Assembly (NCBI GenBank): GCA_020854255.1
Contig: JADZFV010000173.1
Location: forward strand, 1-41,851
Length of the DNA: 41,851 bases
From: Candidatus Melainabacteria bacterium
Lineage (GTDB): Bacteria; Cyanobacteriota; Vampirovibrionia; Obscuribacterales; Obscuribacteraceae
Direction: 5' to 3'
Shown here: positions 24,076-32,803 of the stretch, one piece after another
How the letters are laid out: every line of letters starts with the position of its first letter
How positions within the stretch are numbered: position 1 is the first letter of the stretch
The notes under the pieces: generated by a model
Seen by the model: only the letters and a program-made list of their open reading frames with translations
What the model was told of the DNA's origin: nothing
The model's database searches: none
Translations under genes and position numbers: made by a program

Positions 24076-25572
24076 TCAGTACCGCATCTCTATTTCATAA
24101 GTGACTTTGGCTTCGCTGTCGGGTGCTACTTTCACGTCGAATTCAAAAGTAGTCGAGTCCTTCTTTTTGTAGTCCTGAGAAGAACTGATGATCTTCCACT
24201 GTCCGTAAGCATGCTCTACGGCGGTGACAGTAATCGGCTCTTTCTTGTGGTTGCGCAGGCTAATTTCCATCTGCACGCGAGTGACGCGATCGGAAACGCG
24301 TTGCACGTTCATCTGCTTGCGCTCACCAACCACATCAAAGGCATCTCCAATGTACAGACGCACTTTTTCATCGCGCGGTGTGTGGTCTATTTGATCTTCA
24401 CCAATAAATTGCAAGGCACCGTCTTTGTCCTTTTTGTAGACGCGAACTTTGCCTTTAGGCATCGGCATCCCCAGGTTGTTCTTTTCTGAGTTATCCATTT
24501 CAAGTTTTACATTGATCTTCTTATTTGTACCGGAAGGCGACCAACCGCCCGCATAGAATTGACCGCTCGAATCGAAAACAAACTGCTTTTTGGTGGGAAT
24601 TTGTGCGGCGTTAAAGAGACTCAATTGCTTGGTTTCATGGTCTTTGACGTCGGTTTTTCCTTGCAGTGTGTATAAGTGATATTCAGCAAAAGACTGTTCG
24701 GTAAACTGTTGCTCGGCAGCACCACCGGCACGCGCCATCATCATGCCCTTGGGGTAGTAAGGCTGCGGCGCAGTGACGCGATGAACATCGCCGGCCAGTA
24801 ATTTCAATGCTGCATCGCGATAGGTTCCTCCGGACTTATTGTCGAGCGTCACCCAGCTGGTCAAGTCAGTTTTGGTGTCATCGTTGTTCACAAGTGCCAC
24901 ATAATCGCACTTCCAATTCAGTCCGGCAGTTTGATAGGCGATTTCAGTCTTGTGCATTCCAGCTTTATCGGTTTCCAATTTCCACAAAAGAGATGGTTTT
25001 GGTACCAACCCGGCAGGCAGCTCGGAAAGCTCGACCTGTCCTTGCGGATTCAAGATGACACTATTTCCTGCTTTCACAACCAGGCCGGAATAAGTGGATG
25101 AAACTCGCCCTTCAGCGTCAGACACATAAGTTCTGGGAGAATTGATAAGCGTTCCAGTAATTTCGGAAACACCGCCGCCGGCCATAAAATTCTTGATACG
25201 CACGTCTTTTCCCACCGATTTTGATAAAATCGTCGTCGGTTCAATCAGGTCGTACTGATAATTTTGTTCGCGCACTACAACTTGATTGGGTGCGGTAAGC
25301 GAGGTGAAACTGACCGATGTCGGATCGATTTTGGCGGCAACATCTTCAAAGCGAACATGATTGATGCCGTTTGCCAACTCGACAGAACGGGTGTCTCTGA
25401 CCAAACCAAAATTCTGGTTGTAAATAGTGAGGCTGACGCCGGACGATTCCGAAATCTTCTTCTCATCATATGCAAACGCAGGCAAAGCCAATTGCCCGGA
25501 AGCGACTGCAGCCAGCGCCAGGAAGGAAATTGCCCTTTTGATACCGGTTTTTCTGATCTCGGACTTAATCAC
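24076..25572 (-). CDS. Secreted DUF4139 domain protein
   Basis: A 498-residue exported protein. The start is taken as GTG 25572, preceded at 7 bases by GGAGG, which gives a signal peptide (basic KSEIRKTGIKR, hydrophobic AISFLALAAVASGQLAL, cleavage after PAFA). The frame stays open to 25611 without a ribosome-binding site. The mature part starts with a family-typical SLTIYNQNFGLVRDTRSVEL and has LLWKLETDKAG, a WKCDYVALV segment, WVTLDNKSGGTYRDAALKLLAGDV, and a C-terminal beta domain ending VTYEIEMRY. This pattern matches DUF4139 proteins, whose function is unknown. It is probably periplasmic or surface-associated and is the last gene of the envelope set. Confidence 0.8.
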   Translation of the reverse strand: MIKSEIRKTGIKRAISFLALAAVASGQLALPAFAYDEKKISESSGVSLTIYNQNFGLVRDTRSVELANGINHVRFEDVAAKIDPTSVSFTSLTAPNQVVVREQNYQYDLIEPTTILSKSVGKDVRIKNFMAGGGVSEITGTLINSPRTYVSDAEGRVSSTYSGLVVKAGNSVILNPQGQVELSELPAGLVPKPSLLWKLETDKAGMHKTEIAYQTAGLNWKCDYVALVNNDDTKTDLTSWVTLDNKSGGTYRDAALKLLAGDVHRVTAPQPYYPKGMMMARAGGAAEQQFTEQSFAEYHLYTLQGKTDVKDHETKQLSLFNAAQIPTKKQFVFDSSGQFYAGGWSPSGTNKKINVKLEMDNSEKNNLGMPMPKGKVRVYKKDKDGALQFIGEDQIDHTPRDEKVRLYIGDAFDVVGERKQMNVQRVSDRVTRVQMEISLRNHKKEPITVTAVEHAYGQWKIISSSQDYKKKDSTTFEFDVKVAPDSEAKVTYEIEMRY

Positions 25573-25667
25573 GTCTTCTCCTCCATGCAGGCCGCCGAAC
25601 CTGGATTTCACCTACTGAAAACCCACGCCCTCACACTTGACGGGTAGATCATACCTTCATTCTTCTG

Positions 25668-25692
25668 CCGGGAGGCGCCGCCGCCTCGCCGG
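25668..25692. other. GC-rich hairpin between lpxC and the DUF4139 gene
   Basis: CCGG plus GAGGCG (25668-25677) pairs with CGCCTC and CCGG (25682-25692) around a CCGC loop, with a single bulged G at 25688. This is a very stable 10-bp stem. It lies in the 204-base gap between the lpxC stop and the DUF4139 start and lacks a T-run on either side. It could partly terminate or protect the upstream mRNA. Confidence 0.4.
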
Positions 25693-25776
25693 CAATGTAG
25701 GCGCATGCTAAGACGCCACGATTTTTAGGTGGCTTCAGCTTCGTATCGTTGCAAAATGCGCTGTCAGGCTTCACCC

Positions 25777-26610
25777 TCAGGATAGTGAGGACGTCAAAAG
25801 CGGTGCCAATTTGCGTGCCAATTGCACGTCCAACTCATGTCCACCTTTGATGCTTATGAATTTCGCCTTTACCCTCATCGGATTGACACCGATCAAAGTT
25901 AAATCGCCAAGCAAGTCGAGCAGCTTATGACGAACCGGCTCATCTTCGAAATGAAGAGGCCTCGTAAACCCATCTTCGGTCAAACTGACGCTGTCGTCTG
26001 CCAATCCCAGCATCTGATGTTCTTTAAGCGATGCAAAAGTGCGTGCGGCGGCAATTTCTTCCGGAGCCTTCGAGGCATCGAAAGTCTGCCACTTTCTGCC
26101 GATCTTAGGATGATCCCAATCCATGAGATAGGTGATGGAAAACTTCGAGTCGGGCACTGCCAGAATCATGCGATCGCCTGTGCCGACCGTAATCGTTTCA
26201 TTGAGTTCTATATCGGCAGTGAGAACCCGGCGCGCCACGCCTGCCGATTTGAAAAGCTCGATGAAGAGATTGGCGCTGCCGTCGCCAAGCGGAAGCTCCG
26301 GTCCATCGACCGTAATGAGAACATCTTCCAGACCCCAGATCGACACCGCGCACAAGACATGTTCCACAATGCAAAGGCGCACCGACTCTTTGCCAAGCAC
26401 AACATTGCGCAATGTGTTGACTACGTTTTCAACTCTTGCAGCAACCGTGACGTAAGCGCCTTTCGATTCAGGGCGTGTATCGAGAATTGAAAAGACGATG
26501 CCTTGCCCTGGAGCACCGCTTTCGATAACTACGCTGATGTCCTTTTTAGAAGTCGAGCCGCGTCCTTTGTATTCAACGCGAAACTTATCAGTAACACTCA
26601 GGGATTGCAT
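25777..26610 (-). CDS. lpxC: UDP-3-O-acyl-N-acetylglucosamine deacetylase
   Basis: LpxC performs the committed, zinc-dependent deacetylation of lipid A synthesis. From ATG 26610 (277 residues) the catalytic E83 and zinc ligand H84 are in IVEHVLCA, H228 and D232 in RHKLLDLLGDL, and the catalytic His H258 in KGGHELDVQLAR. All the key catalytic and metal residues are therefore present. It is divergent: the usual GxGLHSG motif near the N-terminus reads GRGSTSK, so its conserved His is missing, and GIDN after the VEH motif reads GLED. The open frame extends to a TTG at 26637, but AAAGGAC before ATG 26610 favours the shorter form. It follows lpxD by 84 bases containing repeat copy B. Confidence 0.88.
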   Translation of the reverse strand: MQSLSVTDKFRVEYKGRGSTSKKDISVVIESGAPGQGIVFSILDTRPESKGAYVTVAARVENVVNTLRNVVLGKESVRLCIVEHVLCAVSIWGLEDVLITVDGPELPLGDGSANLFIELFKSAGVARRVLTADIELNETITVGTGDRMILAVPDSKFSITYLMDWDHPKIGRKWQTFDASKAPEEIAAARTFASLKEHQMLGLADDSVSLTEDGFTRPLHFEDEPVRHKLLDLLGDLTLIGVNPMRVKAKFISIKGGHELDVQLARKLAPLLTSSLS

Positions 26611-26632
26611 GACCGCATGTCCTTTTGAACCT

Positions 26633-26651
26633 GGCAACGCATGGCGTCGCC
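26633..26651 (-). repeat. Dispersed 19-bp palindrome, copy B
   Basis: Read on the minus strand it matches the consensus GGCGACGCCATGCGTCGCC at 18 of 19 positions. It lies inside the lpxD-lpxC gap, 22 bases upstream of the lpxC start, and would form a hairpin in the shared mRNA. Confidence 0.7.
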
Positions 26652-26694
26652 CCTTAAACTTGCTATATCTTTTTATCTGTGTCTGTTTATTTCT

Positions 26695-27825
26695 CTATAC
26701 TTTTTCCAGGGTTTTCTCGGACAGGAGAGCCTCAAGTTTGTCAACCCGTTCATTCAATTTCTTGACGTCGGCATAAGTGCTCTTCAGCTTTTTGAGACGA
26801 ACCAGTTGTTCGATAAATTCGCGTCTTTCAACGGCCGGTATGCCGACCTGTACTTCGCCTGCCGGGACATTTCTAATCACACCGGCCATTCCCTCTAAGA
26901 TCGCGTCTTTGCCAATCCTGATGTGATCTAAAATAATCACCCCGCCGGAAACGATGGCCCGGTCTTCAATTGTGCAGGAGCCGCCCACTGCGGTAGTACC
27001 GATGATCAGCACTTCTTCGCCGATGCGGCAGTTGTGCGCGATCATAACCAGATTGTCGATTTTTGACCCCCGACCTATAGTGGTAGCACCCATGGTGCTG
27101 CGGTCGATTGTAGTGCAAGATCCGATTTCAACATCATCTTCAATGATGACGGTGCCGATGTGTGGAATTTTCAAATGCGGATTTGATTCATCCTTTAGAT
27201 CGCGGTCACCTCTCAGCCTGCGCTCCAGGTTTGACTCGCGTTCGGTAGTGTAACCAAATCCGTCGGAACCAAGGACTGCACCCTGCTGCAAAATTACACG
27301 GTTGCCAATTTTGATTACGTCGGCAATCAAACACCCTGCACCGATCGAGCAGTTTTCACCAATTTCCACCTTTGCACCAATTATGGTACCGGGATGAATT
27401 ACGGTTTTCGCACCGATCTTGCATCCAGGTCCGATTACGACAAGCGGTCCAATCGCAACGCCTTCACCGAGCTGAGCAGTCGCATCGACAACTGCCGACG
27501 GATGAACGCCGGGTGGCGGACAATGGCGTTTGGGTGCAACCGCAGAGAGCATTTTTTGAACTGCCAACATCGGTCGCTCTACGACGATGCGAGGCCGTTC
27601 TGTTTTTGCTTTAGGGGTGACAACCAAGGCTTTGGCTTTGCAATCGCCCAATTGTGAAACCAGCTTCTCATCAAAGACAAGCGCTAAATCGTCCTCAGTT
27701 GCCTGCAGTGGTGACACTGCAACAGAAGAGAGCGTGAGGTCCTTGAGCAGCTCGGCAGGACCTTCGACACGACCGCCAATTACATGGGCGATCTGCTGGA
27801 GAGTCATTTTGGCGGGCAGCTTCAT
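26695..27825 (-). CDS. lpxD: UDP-3-O-acylglucosamine N-acyltransferase
   Basis: LpxD adds the second acyl chain in lipid A synthesis, acting just after LpxC. The N-terminal domain begins MKLPAKMTLQQIAHVIGGRVEG and has the linker HPSAVVDATAQLGEGVAIGPLVVIGPG, after which hexapeptide repeats form a left-handed beta helix. The catalytic His lies in NLVMIAHNCRIGEEVLI near residue 260, followed by AVGGSCTI as in the family. The C-terminus is a charged coiled coil (KLNERVDKLEALLSEK). The start ATG 27825 fits the family; the upstream frame to 27858 has only a TTG. Length 376 is typical. The nearby order bamA-ompH-lpxD resembles proteobacteria. Confidence 0.93.
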   Translation of the reverse strand: MKLPAKMTLQQIAHVIGGRVEGPAELLKDLTLSSVAVSPLQATEDDLALVFDEKLVSQLGDCKAKALVVTPKAKTERPRIVVERPMLAVQKMLSAVAPKRHCPPPGVHPSAVVDATAQLGEGVAIGPLVVIGPGCKIGAKTVIHPGTIIGAKVEIGENCSIGAGCLIADVIKIGNRVILQQGAVLGSDGFGYTTERESNLERRLRGDRDLKDESNPHLKIPHIGTVIIEDDVEIGSCTTIDRSTMGATTIGRGSKIDNLVMIAHNCRIGEEVLIIGTTAVGGSCTIEDRAIVSGGVIILDHIRIGKDAILEGMAGVIRNVPAGEVQVGIPAVERREFIEQLVRLKKLKSTYADVKKLNERVDKLEALLSEKTLEKV

Positions 27826-27921
27826 GTTTAGACCCCGATGATTACAGCGGACTTCCAATCGTTAAAGAAGATGGGCAGCCGCAATACATTTGAGAATGGT
27901 TGAGGCTGCCTCTGGCGTGGA

Positions 27922-28485
27922 CTACTTGGTTGCCGGTTTGGCGGCTTGAGGAGCAGCTGCCGCAAGGCGCTTCATAACGGAGTCGGTAAGATCGATTCCG
28001 CCCATGAACACAACCGGCTTGAGCAGAACGATGTCAAGCTTTCTTGCGGCCGCTTCGGCTTTGATCGCATTTTGGACATCGCTTTCCAACTGTGTTTCCA
28101 GTGACTGAGCGCGACCTTGCACTTTCTTCACTTCCGTATCGATCGTCTCCTGCAATCTCCGCTGCAAGCCTTCCAGCTCTGCCGGCGGCTTATGAGCGGT
28201 CTTCGCTTCTTCGAGTTGACGATTGCCGTCTTCAATCATTTTGTGGACGCGGTCCTCTTCTTTTTTAAGATCCTTAGCCAACTGCTCTGCTTTCGGGTAT
28301 GCCTTAACCACCTTGTCCGGGTCGACAACACCGATGCCGCCGCCTGTCTTAACGGCTGGGGTGGCTGCCGGTGCGGCAGGTGCGTCGGCCGCATTGGCTG
28401 CCGACACGGTCAGTGCCGCATTGGCACACAAACTGATAGATAACGCGCTAGTAACCAGAACCAGGCTCTTTTGCAAGGTGTACAT
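27922..28485 (-). CDS. OmpH/Skp-family periplasmic chaperone
   Basis: A 187-residue exported protein. The start is ATG 28485, preceded at 6 bases by GGAG. The signal peptide (MYTLQKSLVLVTSALSISLCANAALTV, cleavage near SAANA) is followed by an Ala/Pro-rich linker. The OmpH core begins GGGIGVVDPDKVVKAYPKAEQ, then has a long Glu/Lys/Gln-rich coiled coil, and ends with the family's LDIVLLKPVVFMGGIDLTDSVMKRL. Skp-type chaperones hold unfolded outer-membrane proteins for BamA. The gene is directly after bamA (108 bases) and before lpxD (96 bases), the same neighbourhood as skp in many Gram-negative bacteria. The C-terminal Ala/Pro/Lys tail is probably disordered. Confidence 0.85.
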   Translation of the reverse strand: MYTLQKSLVLVTSALSISLCANAALTVSAANAADAPAAPAATPAVKTGGGIGVVDPDKVVKAYPKAEQLAKDLKKEEDRVHKMIEDGNRQLEEAKTAHKPPAELEGLQRRLQETIDTEVKKVQGRAQSLETQLESDVQNAIKAEAAARKLDIVLLKPVVFMGGIDLTDSVMKRLAAAAPQAAKPATK

Positions 28486-28593
28486 GCTCTTCTCCAAAAC
28501 TCAATAGACAAAACGCCGTCAAACGGCTCAGTTTACACCATTAGCAGATGCCAAAGGCGGCTTGGAGACGGGAAGTAATTAAAACATTGGTTA

Positions 28594-30675
28594 TTAAAAG
28601 CGATCGCCAAAACCGACATTGATGCGCGGAGTGAAATCGCCCAAAATGCTTGAGACCAGAGGCATACCGTATTCGAAACGGACCAATCCCAGCATCGGAA
28701 TATTCACTCTCAAACCGACGCCGACGGAGGCGCCCAGCATAGATCGACCGTAAAGGTTGTTGGTCAGACTGTTGCCCATCACCTTGCCGGCGTCACAGAA
28801 AGCAGTCAATTTCACATGCTTGTCGAGCACTTTACCGACCTTGCTGTTGCGGGGCATTGGCAAGCGCGAACGCAGTTCTGCTGTGGCCATGAGCATTCCG
28901 GTTCCCGTTCCCAGATCGGAGAACATTCGATATCCACGAATACCATTCCATCCGCCCAATCGATATTGAGCAAATTGCGGCATTCCACCAATGGCGGTAC
29001 CGCCCTGGAAGTTGGTAGCCAGAGTGATATCTTTAGTGACCGGAATGTACTTGCTGACACTGGCTCCGAGCTTGGCGAAGCTTGGTGCGCCCATGCCCAG
29101 AGACGGTCCGGCAGAGAGTTTGGCAAAAGTTCCCTTTTTGGGATCGACACCATCCCTGGTGTCATACGTCAAGGATGGATTGACGGTAAAGAAAGTACCG
29201 CCTCTCAGTTGTTGATCTCTGACCTGGTTGGCCAGCGCACTGGCTCCAGCTTGAGTAGAGGCCAATCCAGATGTCAGGGCGCGCTCAGTCATTTGATTCA
29301 AAGCGCCATCGGCGCCAAACATACTGCTGTAGTCCCGCAATGCAGTATTTTCACCAATCAGTCCGAGGTTCAATGCCGTGTTGTGACGGAGCTTTCTGGT
29401 AAACGTCGCGGATGCTCCGAGCGTTCGCTGGGTCGATTGATCGACCATCATCGACGAGAAATTGCGTCCAAAGCCGGATACAGCAAGCGAAGTGCCGGTC
29501 TTCAAGAAATTAGGCTCGACAAATGTAGCTTCGACTTGATAGTTGTTTTTGTTGACCATGTAGCCGTTGCCCGGGTTGTTGATGGCGTTGACGCCCTGCC
29601 CGAACATGCCGGTGCCCATTTGCGAGTTGAAGGAAACGATTTGGCCGCGGCCACGGAAGTTGTTGTCGGAAAAGCTCAAGTTGCCGAACGGTCCGGCGAT
29701 GGAATCGACGCCGCCGCCCACGCCCACTGAGCCCGAGCGCTTCTCGTCCACTTCGACTTTGAGCACATATTTATCCGGGCTGGTGGCAGACGGCTGCAAA
29801 CTGCGGCGTATATCCTGAAAATATCCATTGGCGTACAGTTTTTTCAAATCGGCAGTCAATTGCTTTTCGTTGTATACCATGCCCGGTTTTACTTTGAGAG
29901 CATTGCGGATAATGAAATCCTTGGTCTTTCTGTTGCCGCCGATCTGCACGGATTCTATCTGGCCCTCATTCACTTTCAATGAAATGTTGCCGTCGGGATC
30001 GTCCTTCACATCGACTACACGAGCAAGCAAGAAGCCCTTATCGTGATAAAGCTGTTCAACCTTATCTATCGATGACGACAGATCGTTCAAGTTTTGCGGT
30101 TTGCCGAGCTGATTGGCAAAGATCTGGGAGAGTTCTTCAGATCCCAGCGCTTCATTGCCGTCAAATGAAAATTGCGTGATCGGCGCGTTTTCCTGAACGC
30201 GAATTTTCAAAAGCACGCCGCCATTACTCATCTCAGGCAGCGCCTGCAGACTGCGATCGTCAAAATAACCCATGCCATTGATTGCTTTTAAGTCCTGCAA
30301 CAAAACATCACGATCGAATTTGTCGCCGCGCTTTGTTTTGACGACTCCAAGAATATCCTCGGAGGGCACCAGTCGATTGCCCTCTATTTTGACATCGTCG
30401 ACAGTCAGACTGGGCTGTTTGGAAGCACCCGGGTAAGTGAGTTGTCCCGTGAAACCGGAAGACGATGAAGAATCTTCCTTGGGAGTTTCCTTCTTCAGTT
30501 CGACATCGGATGGCTGAGTGTCAGCAGGCAAAACATCATTGGCGTCAGAGGCTGAGCAAGGAGCGCAGGTGCAAGCAAAAGAAGTTGCGAACACGCCCAC
30601 GGCAAGCGTTGCCGAAACCAGGCGTCTGCCTGTAAGCTTCGCAGTACTGCTGCTCTTTAAAACCGTCAAAAACAT
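28594..30675 (-). CDS. bamA: Outer-membrane protein assembly factor BamA (Omp85)
   Basis: A 693-residue Omp85 protein that folds and inserts outer-membrane beta barrels. After a signal peptide with several cysteines (FACTCAPCSASD) comes a Ser/Glu-rich linker. Three POTRA domains follow at about 90-162, 165-240 and 241-315, each with its typical opening (VDDVKIEGNRLV, ITQFSFDGNEAL, IESVQIGGNRKT). Three POTRAs are the cyanobacterial number, against five in proteobacteria. The barrel spans about 330-693, with the conserved GGWNGIRGYR in the L6 region, and ends in Phe (NVGFGDRF) as the family's C-terminal signal does. A predicted promoter lies 25-52 bases upstream. Confidence 0.95.
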   Translation of the reverse strand: MFLTVLKSSSTAKLTGRRLVSATLAVGVFATSFACTCAPCSASDANDVLPADTQPSDVELKKETPKEDSSSSSGFTGQLTYPGASKQPSLTVDDVKIEGNRLVPSEDILGVVKTKRGDKFDRDVLLQDLKAINGMGYFDDRSLQALPEMSNGGVLLKIRVQENAPITQFSFDGNEALGSEELSQIFANQLGKPQNLNDLSSSIDKVEQLYHDKGFLLARVVDVKDDPDGNISLKVNEGQIESVQIGGNRKTKDFIIRNALKVKPGMVYNEKQLTADLKKLYANGYFQDIRRSLQPSATSPDKYVLKVEVDEKRSGSVGVGGGVDSIAGPFGNLSFSDNNFRGRGQIVSFNSQMGTGMFGQGVNAINNPGNGYMVNKNNYQVEATFVEPNFLKTGTSLAVSGFGRNFSSMMVDQSTQRTLGASATFTRKLRHNTALNLGLIGENTALRDYSSMFGADGALNQMTERALTSGLASTQAGASALANQVRDQQLRGGTFFTVNPSLTYDTRDGVDPKKGTFAKLSAGPSLGMGAPSFAKLGASVSKYIPVTKDITLATNFQGGTAIGGMPQFAQYRLGGWNGIRGYRMFSDLGTGTGMLMATAELRSRLPMPRNSKVGKVLDKHVKLTAFCDAGKVMGNSLTNNLYGRSMLGASVGVGLRVNIPMLGLVRFEYGMPLVSSILGDFTPRINVGFGDRF

Positions 30676-30699
30676 TGCAATCTCGCTTTCCAGAGGGCA

Positions 30700-30727
30700 A
30701 TTTTACCATGCGCGGCAGTCATGCCAA
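30700..30727 (-). promoter_or_regulatory. Predicted promoter of the bamA-ompH-lpxD-lpxC set
   Basis: On the minus strand TTGGCA (30727-30722) and TAAAAT (30705-30700) are separated by 16 bases, each one base from consensus, with TGG before the -10 giving an extended -10. The start point would be near 30693, leaving an 18-base leader to the bamA ATG. This is the best promoter I see in the window. Confidence 0.6.
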
Positions 30728-30942
30728 GCGCAACATCTCATGACAACAATACACCGGTCTTCTTATTTGGTGAGACGTCCACGCAGTGTGGAGGATCCGA
30801 AATGGAGATGAAAGCTGCTTAAGAAAAATTCTATTCACATACTTCCACACAATTCGCATTGTGAGTTTCCTTCAACAAAAAGTTTGGGTAAATAACGAAA
30901 CTCCGCTATTTTCGGGCAGCTCCCCTGCAGGCACGCAAGCTT

Positions 30943-31833
30943 TTACTGTTGCGGCGAGGCTCCGGTAGCTGCCGCCGTGCTCATAGCACTCAAATCGCTT
31001 TGGGCCTGGGCACCGAGCCCGGTGGCGACATTAAGAATGATTTTCACCTGTGTGCATGAAGCAATCTCATGCTCCTGCACCTGTTTGTACGACTTGGCAA
31101 GACTGATGTGTGCCGGAGAAACCGTTTTCTCAACGGGCGGAGCCAGCGAGCACATATAGAATTTGAGGTCGCTTTCCGGGCTGGGCAGCTCCGCCTTGCA
31201 GTTGCGCCGATAGAGCCTCAGACCTGGACTGTCTTTCACAAAGTCATGCTGCTTGTCCCACGACTCCAACTGAGCAATATTCTTCAATTCTTCAACGTTG
31301 GATTCAACATTTTCTAGGCGGCCCAATCTCATGCGAACCAGCTGAGGGCTATTCACCTTCATCCATGGCAATGACATCGGATAGGTTCCTTTGATCAGAT
31401 CGAACTTTTTCTCCATTGCAATCAATGCTTCATTCTGCGCGACAATCTTCAAATGCTTTCGCTGAGATTCCAGTTCCTCTGCCGTGTCTCTCGACTCATC
31501 GAGCAACTGTTGGGCAATCGCTATCAACTGCGGGTATTCGCTTTCAACTTTGTCGCGTTGCAATCTAGACTCATAGACGAGCTGTCGAGAACGAGCAATC
31601 ATATTGTTCATCTGACCAATCCGGTCTCCATCATTTAACTTTCTTGCACCGGCAAGAGCGATTTCATCGGCCGATGCCTGCAAACGGTTATGCGTGAAAA
31701 CCAATCCACCATAAGAATATCCAATCGTCAGCCCCAAACCGACCAAAGCCATAACCACGCTTCCGAGAATCAGCATGTTGCCGCTTTGGCGTCGTGAACC
31801 TTTTGCTCTAACCTTGAATGTGTGTCTGCTCAT
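30943..31833 (-). CDS. TadG-like pilus-assembly protein
   Basis: A 296-residue protein of the Tad/Flp pilus type. After a short basic N-terminus (KVRAKGSRRQSGN) there is a single membrane helix MLILGSVVMALVGLGLTIGY, then HNRLQASADEIALAGARKL, close to the hallmark of TadG-like proteins (LQ-x-A-x-D-x-x-ALAGA). The remainder is a long extracytoplasmic region, with heptad-like charge patterns at about 85-140 and an Ala/Thr/Gln-rich C-terminus. No von Willebrand domain is visible. The frame is open 102 bases further, but ATG 31833 fits the family start. It is the last of three adjacent minor-pilin genes; tadA, tadB or tadC are not in the window. Confidence 0.7.
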   Translation of the reverse strand: MSRHTFKVRAKGSRRQSGNMLILGSVVMALVGLGLTIGYSYGGLVFTHNRLQASADEIALAGARKLNDGDRIGQMNNMIARSRQLVYESRLQRDKVESEYPQLIAIAQQLLDESRDTAEELESQRKHLKIVAQNEALIAMEKKFDLIKGTYPMSLPWMKVNSPQLVRMRLGRLENVESNVEELKNIAQLESWDKQHDFVKDSPGLRLYRRNCKAELPSPESDLKFYMCSLAPPVEKTVSPAHISLAKSYKQVQEHEIASCTQVKIILNVATGLGAQAQSDLSAMSTAAATGASPQQ

Positions 31834-31880
31834 CACTATCACTTTTTTGTTTCGCGGCGAGTGAAACCATTGCCTGTTTG

Positions 31881-32432
31881 TTATTCGTTTATGTAATAAA
31901 AAGTTGTTTCCGGGTCGCGACCGAGGTTTTCCCATTGAGCCTGGCTGCTCATGTGCAGGCTTACCGGACTGGTGAAGCCAGGCAAACCGGCACCGGCGTT
32001 AAACAACGGCGAAATGTCACAGTCGGCGGTCAACTGGACGCAGTACATAAACGGGCCTCTGGAGCCATTGGGAAGCAAGTCAGCTGTCAATGCACTGTTG
32101 ATGGTTATGCTGCTTTTGCTTCCGCCATCCTTATCGACAATAATGAGTGATGCCTTCGGATTTTTTACTTTGACCCCGCAAGCTGCAAGTGAGTTCGTCC
32201 ACCATGTATTTGTCTGCAGCAGTTGATTCGCTGCGCTGCGCTTTTCGCAGACCGACATTCTATGGGCTATTTCAGTCATGACACCGTGCGCGATCAAGTA
32301 GCGAACCGGCAGAATACCGATGTTGATCAATGGTGCAAATATAAACAAAATGAAGATAATCATGGCGCCGCTGAACTCTGTCATCGAACTGCCTGATTTC
32401 CTTCTTGCGCATGATTTCATCTCTTGCTTCAT
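31881..32432 (-). CDS. TadE-like minor pilin
   Basis: A 183-residue protein with a basic N-terminus (KSCARRKSGSSMTEFSGAM) followed by one membrane helix FILFIFAPLINIGILPV. The Gly-x-x-x-x-Glu-Phe placement just before the helix is the TadE prepilin-like pattern. The extracytoplasmic part contains four cysteines and a beta-rich segment ending ETTFYYINE. ATG 32432 is preceded by AGG at a short distance; the open frame continues to 32477 without a ribosome-binding site. It lies 47 bases upstream of the TadG-like gene and 401 bases downstream of another TadE-like gene on the same strand. Confidence 0.65.
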   Translation of the reverse strand: MKQEMKSCARRKSGSSMTEFSGAMIIFILFIFAPLINIGILPVRYLIAHGVMTEIAHRMSVCEKRSAANQLLQTNTWWTNSLAACGVKVKNPKASLIIVDKDGGSKSSITINSALTADLLPNGSRGPFMYCVQLTADCDISPLFNAGAGLPGFTSPVSLHMSSQAQWENLGRDPETTFYYINE

Positions 32433-32513
32433 TTGACCTATGTTCCGACAATCAGTTGTGTTCTTCAGCCTGTACATTGATCTAAACGGTTAGCCAGCCG
32501 GTTTTAGGAGGAG

Positions 32514-32681
32514 ATGCAAGCCAAAATGCAACTGATACCACAAATGATGCCCCAGTTTTCTGCAGGAGCGAAAGTTGGCATCGAACGGCCTGTTTTGCAG
32601 GCAGATGCCATAAATCGCCCTGCAATTATTCAGACCACGCTTAAATTGAAAACGCGCTTATACAGGAACTCCAAGATCTAA
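32514..32681 (+). CDS. Candidate 55-residue small ORF
   Basis: ATG 32514 follows AGGAGGAG at only 0-3 bases, tighter than usual. The reading frame gives 55 residues beginning MQAKMQLIPQMMPQF and ending LYRNSKI. It is basic and has no membrane segment. It is the only plus-strand candidate in a minus-strand island. A frame this long can occur by chance in a 400-base gap, and I recognise no family. Confidence 0.22.
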   Translation: MQAKMQLIPQMMPQFSAGAKVGIERPVLQADAINRPAIIQTTLKLKTRLYRNSKI

Positions 32682-32722
32682 TGCGCCACCCCCGACGAAT
32701 CGGAAGTGGTCACATTAGCGCC

Positions 32723-32775
32723 GTTAAAACTTGCTTTGGAACTGTTGAACTTGTTTTAGGCGTTGAACTTGTTTT
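32723..32775. repeat. Imperfect short tandem repeats
   Basis: GTTGAACTTGTTTT occurs exactly at 32744-32757 and 32762-32775. A weaker copy (GTTAAAACTTGCTTT) begins at 32723. Spacing is 21 then 18 bases. The array ends about 30 bases before repeat copy C. Confidence 0.55.
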
Positions 32776-32803
32776 GGAAACTATTGACCTCCTTTTTTTA
32801 ACG

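Noticed and set aside
28600-28607. GCGATCGC, the cyanobacterial HIP1 octamer
   Set aside because: I noticed only one copy, within the bamA coding end; about one is expected by chance, so there is no HIP1 enrichment.
28816-29730. 304-codon open frame antisense to bamA
   Set aside because: It lies wholly inside bamA on the opposite strand, has no ribosome-binding site or recognisable domain, and is explained by codon bias in the real gene.
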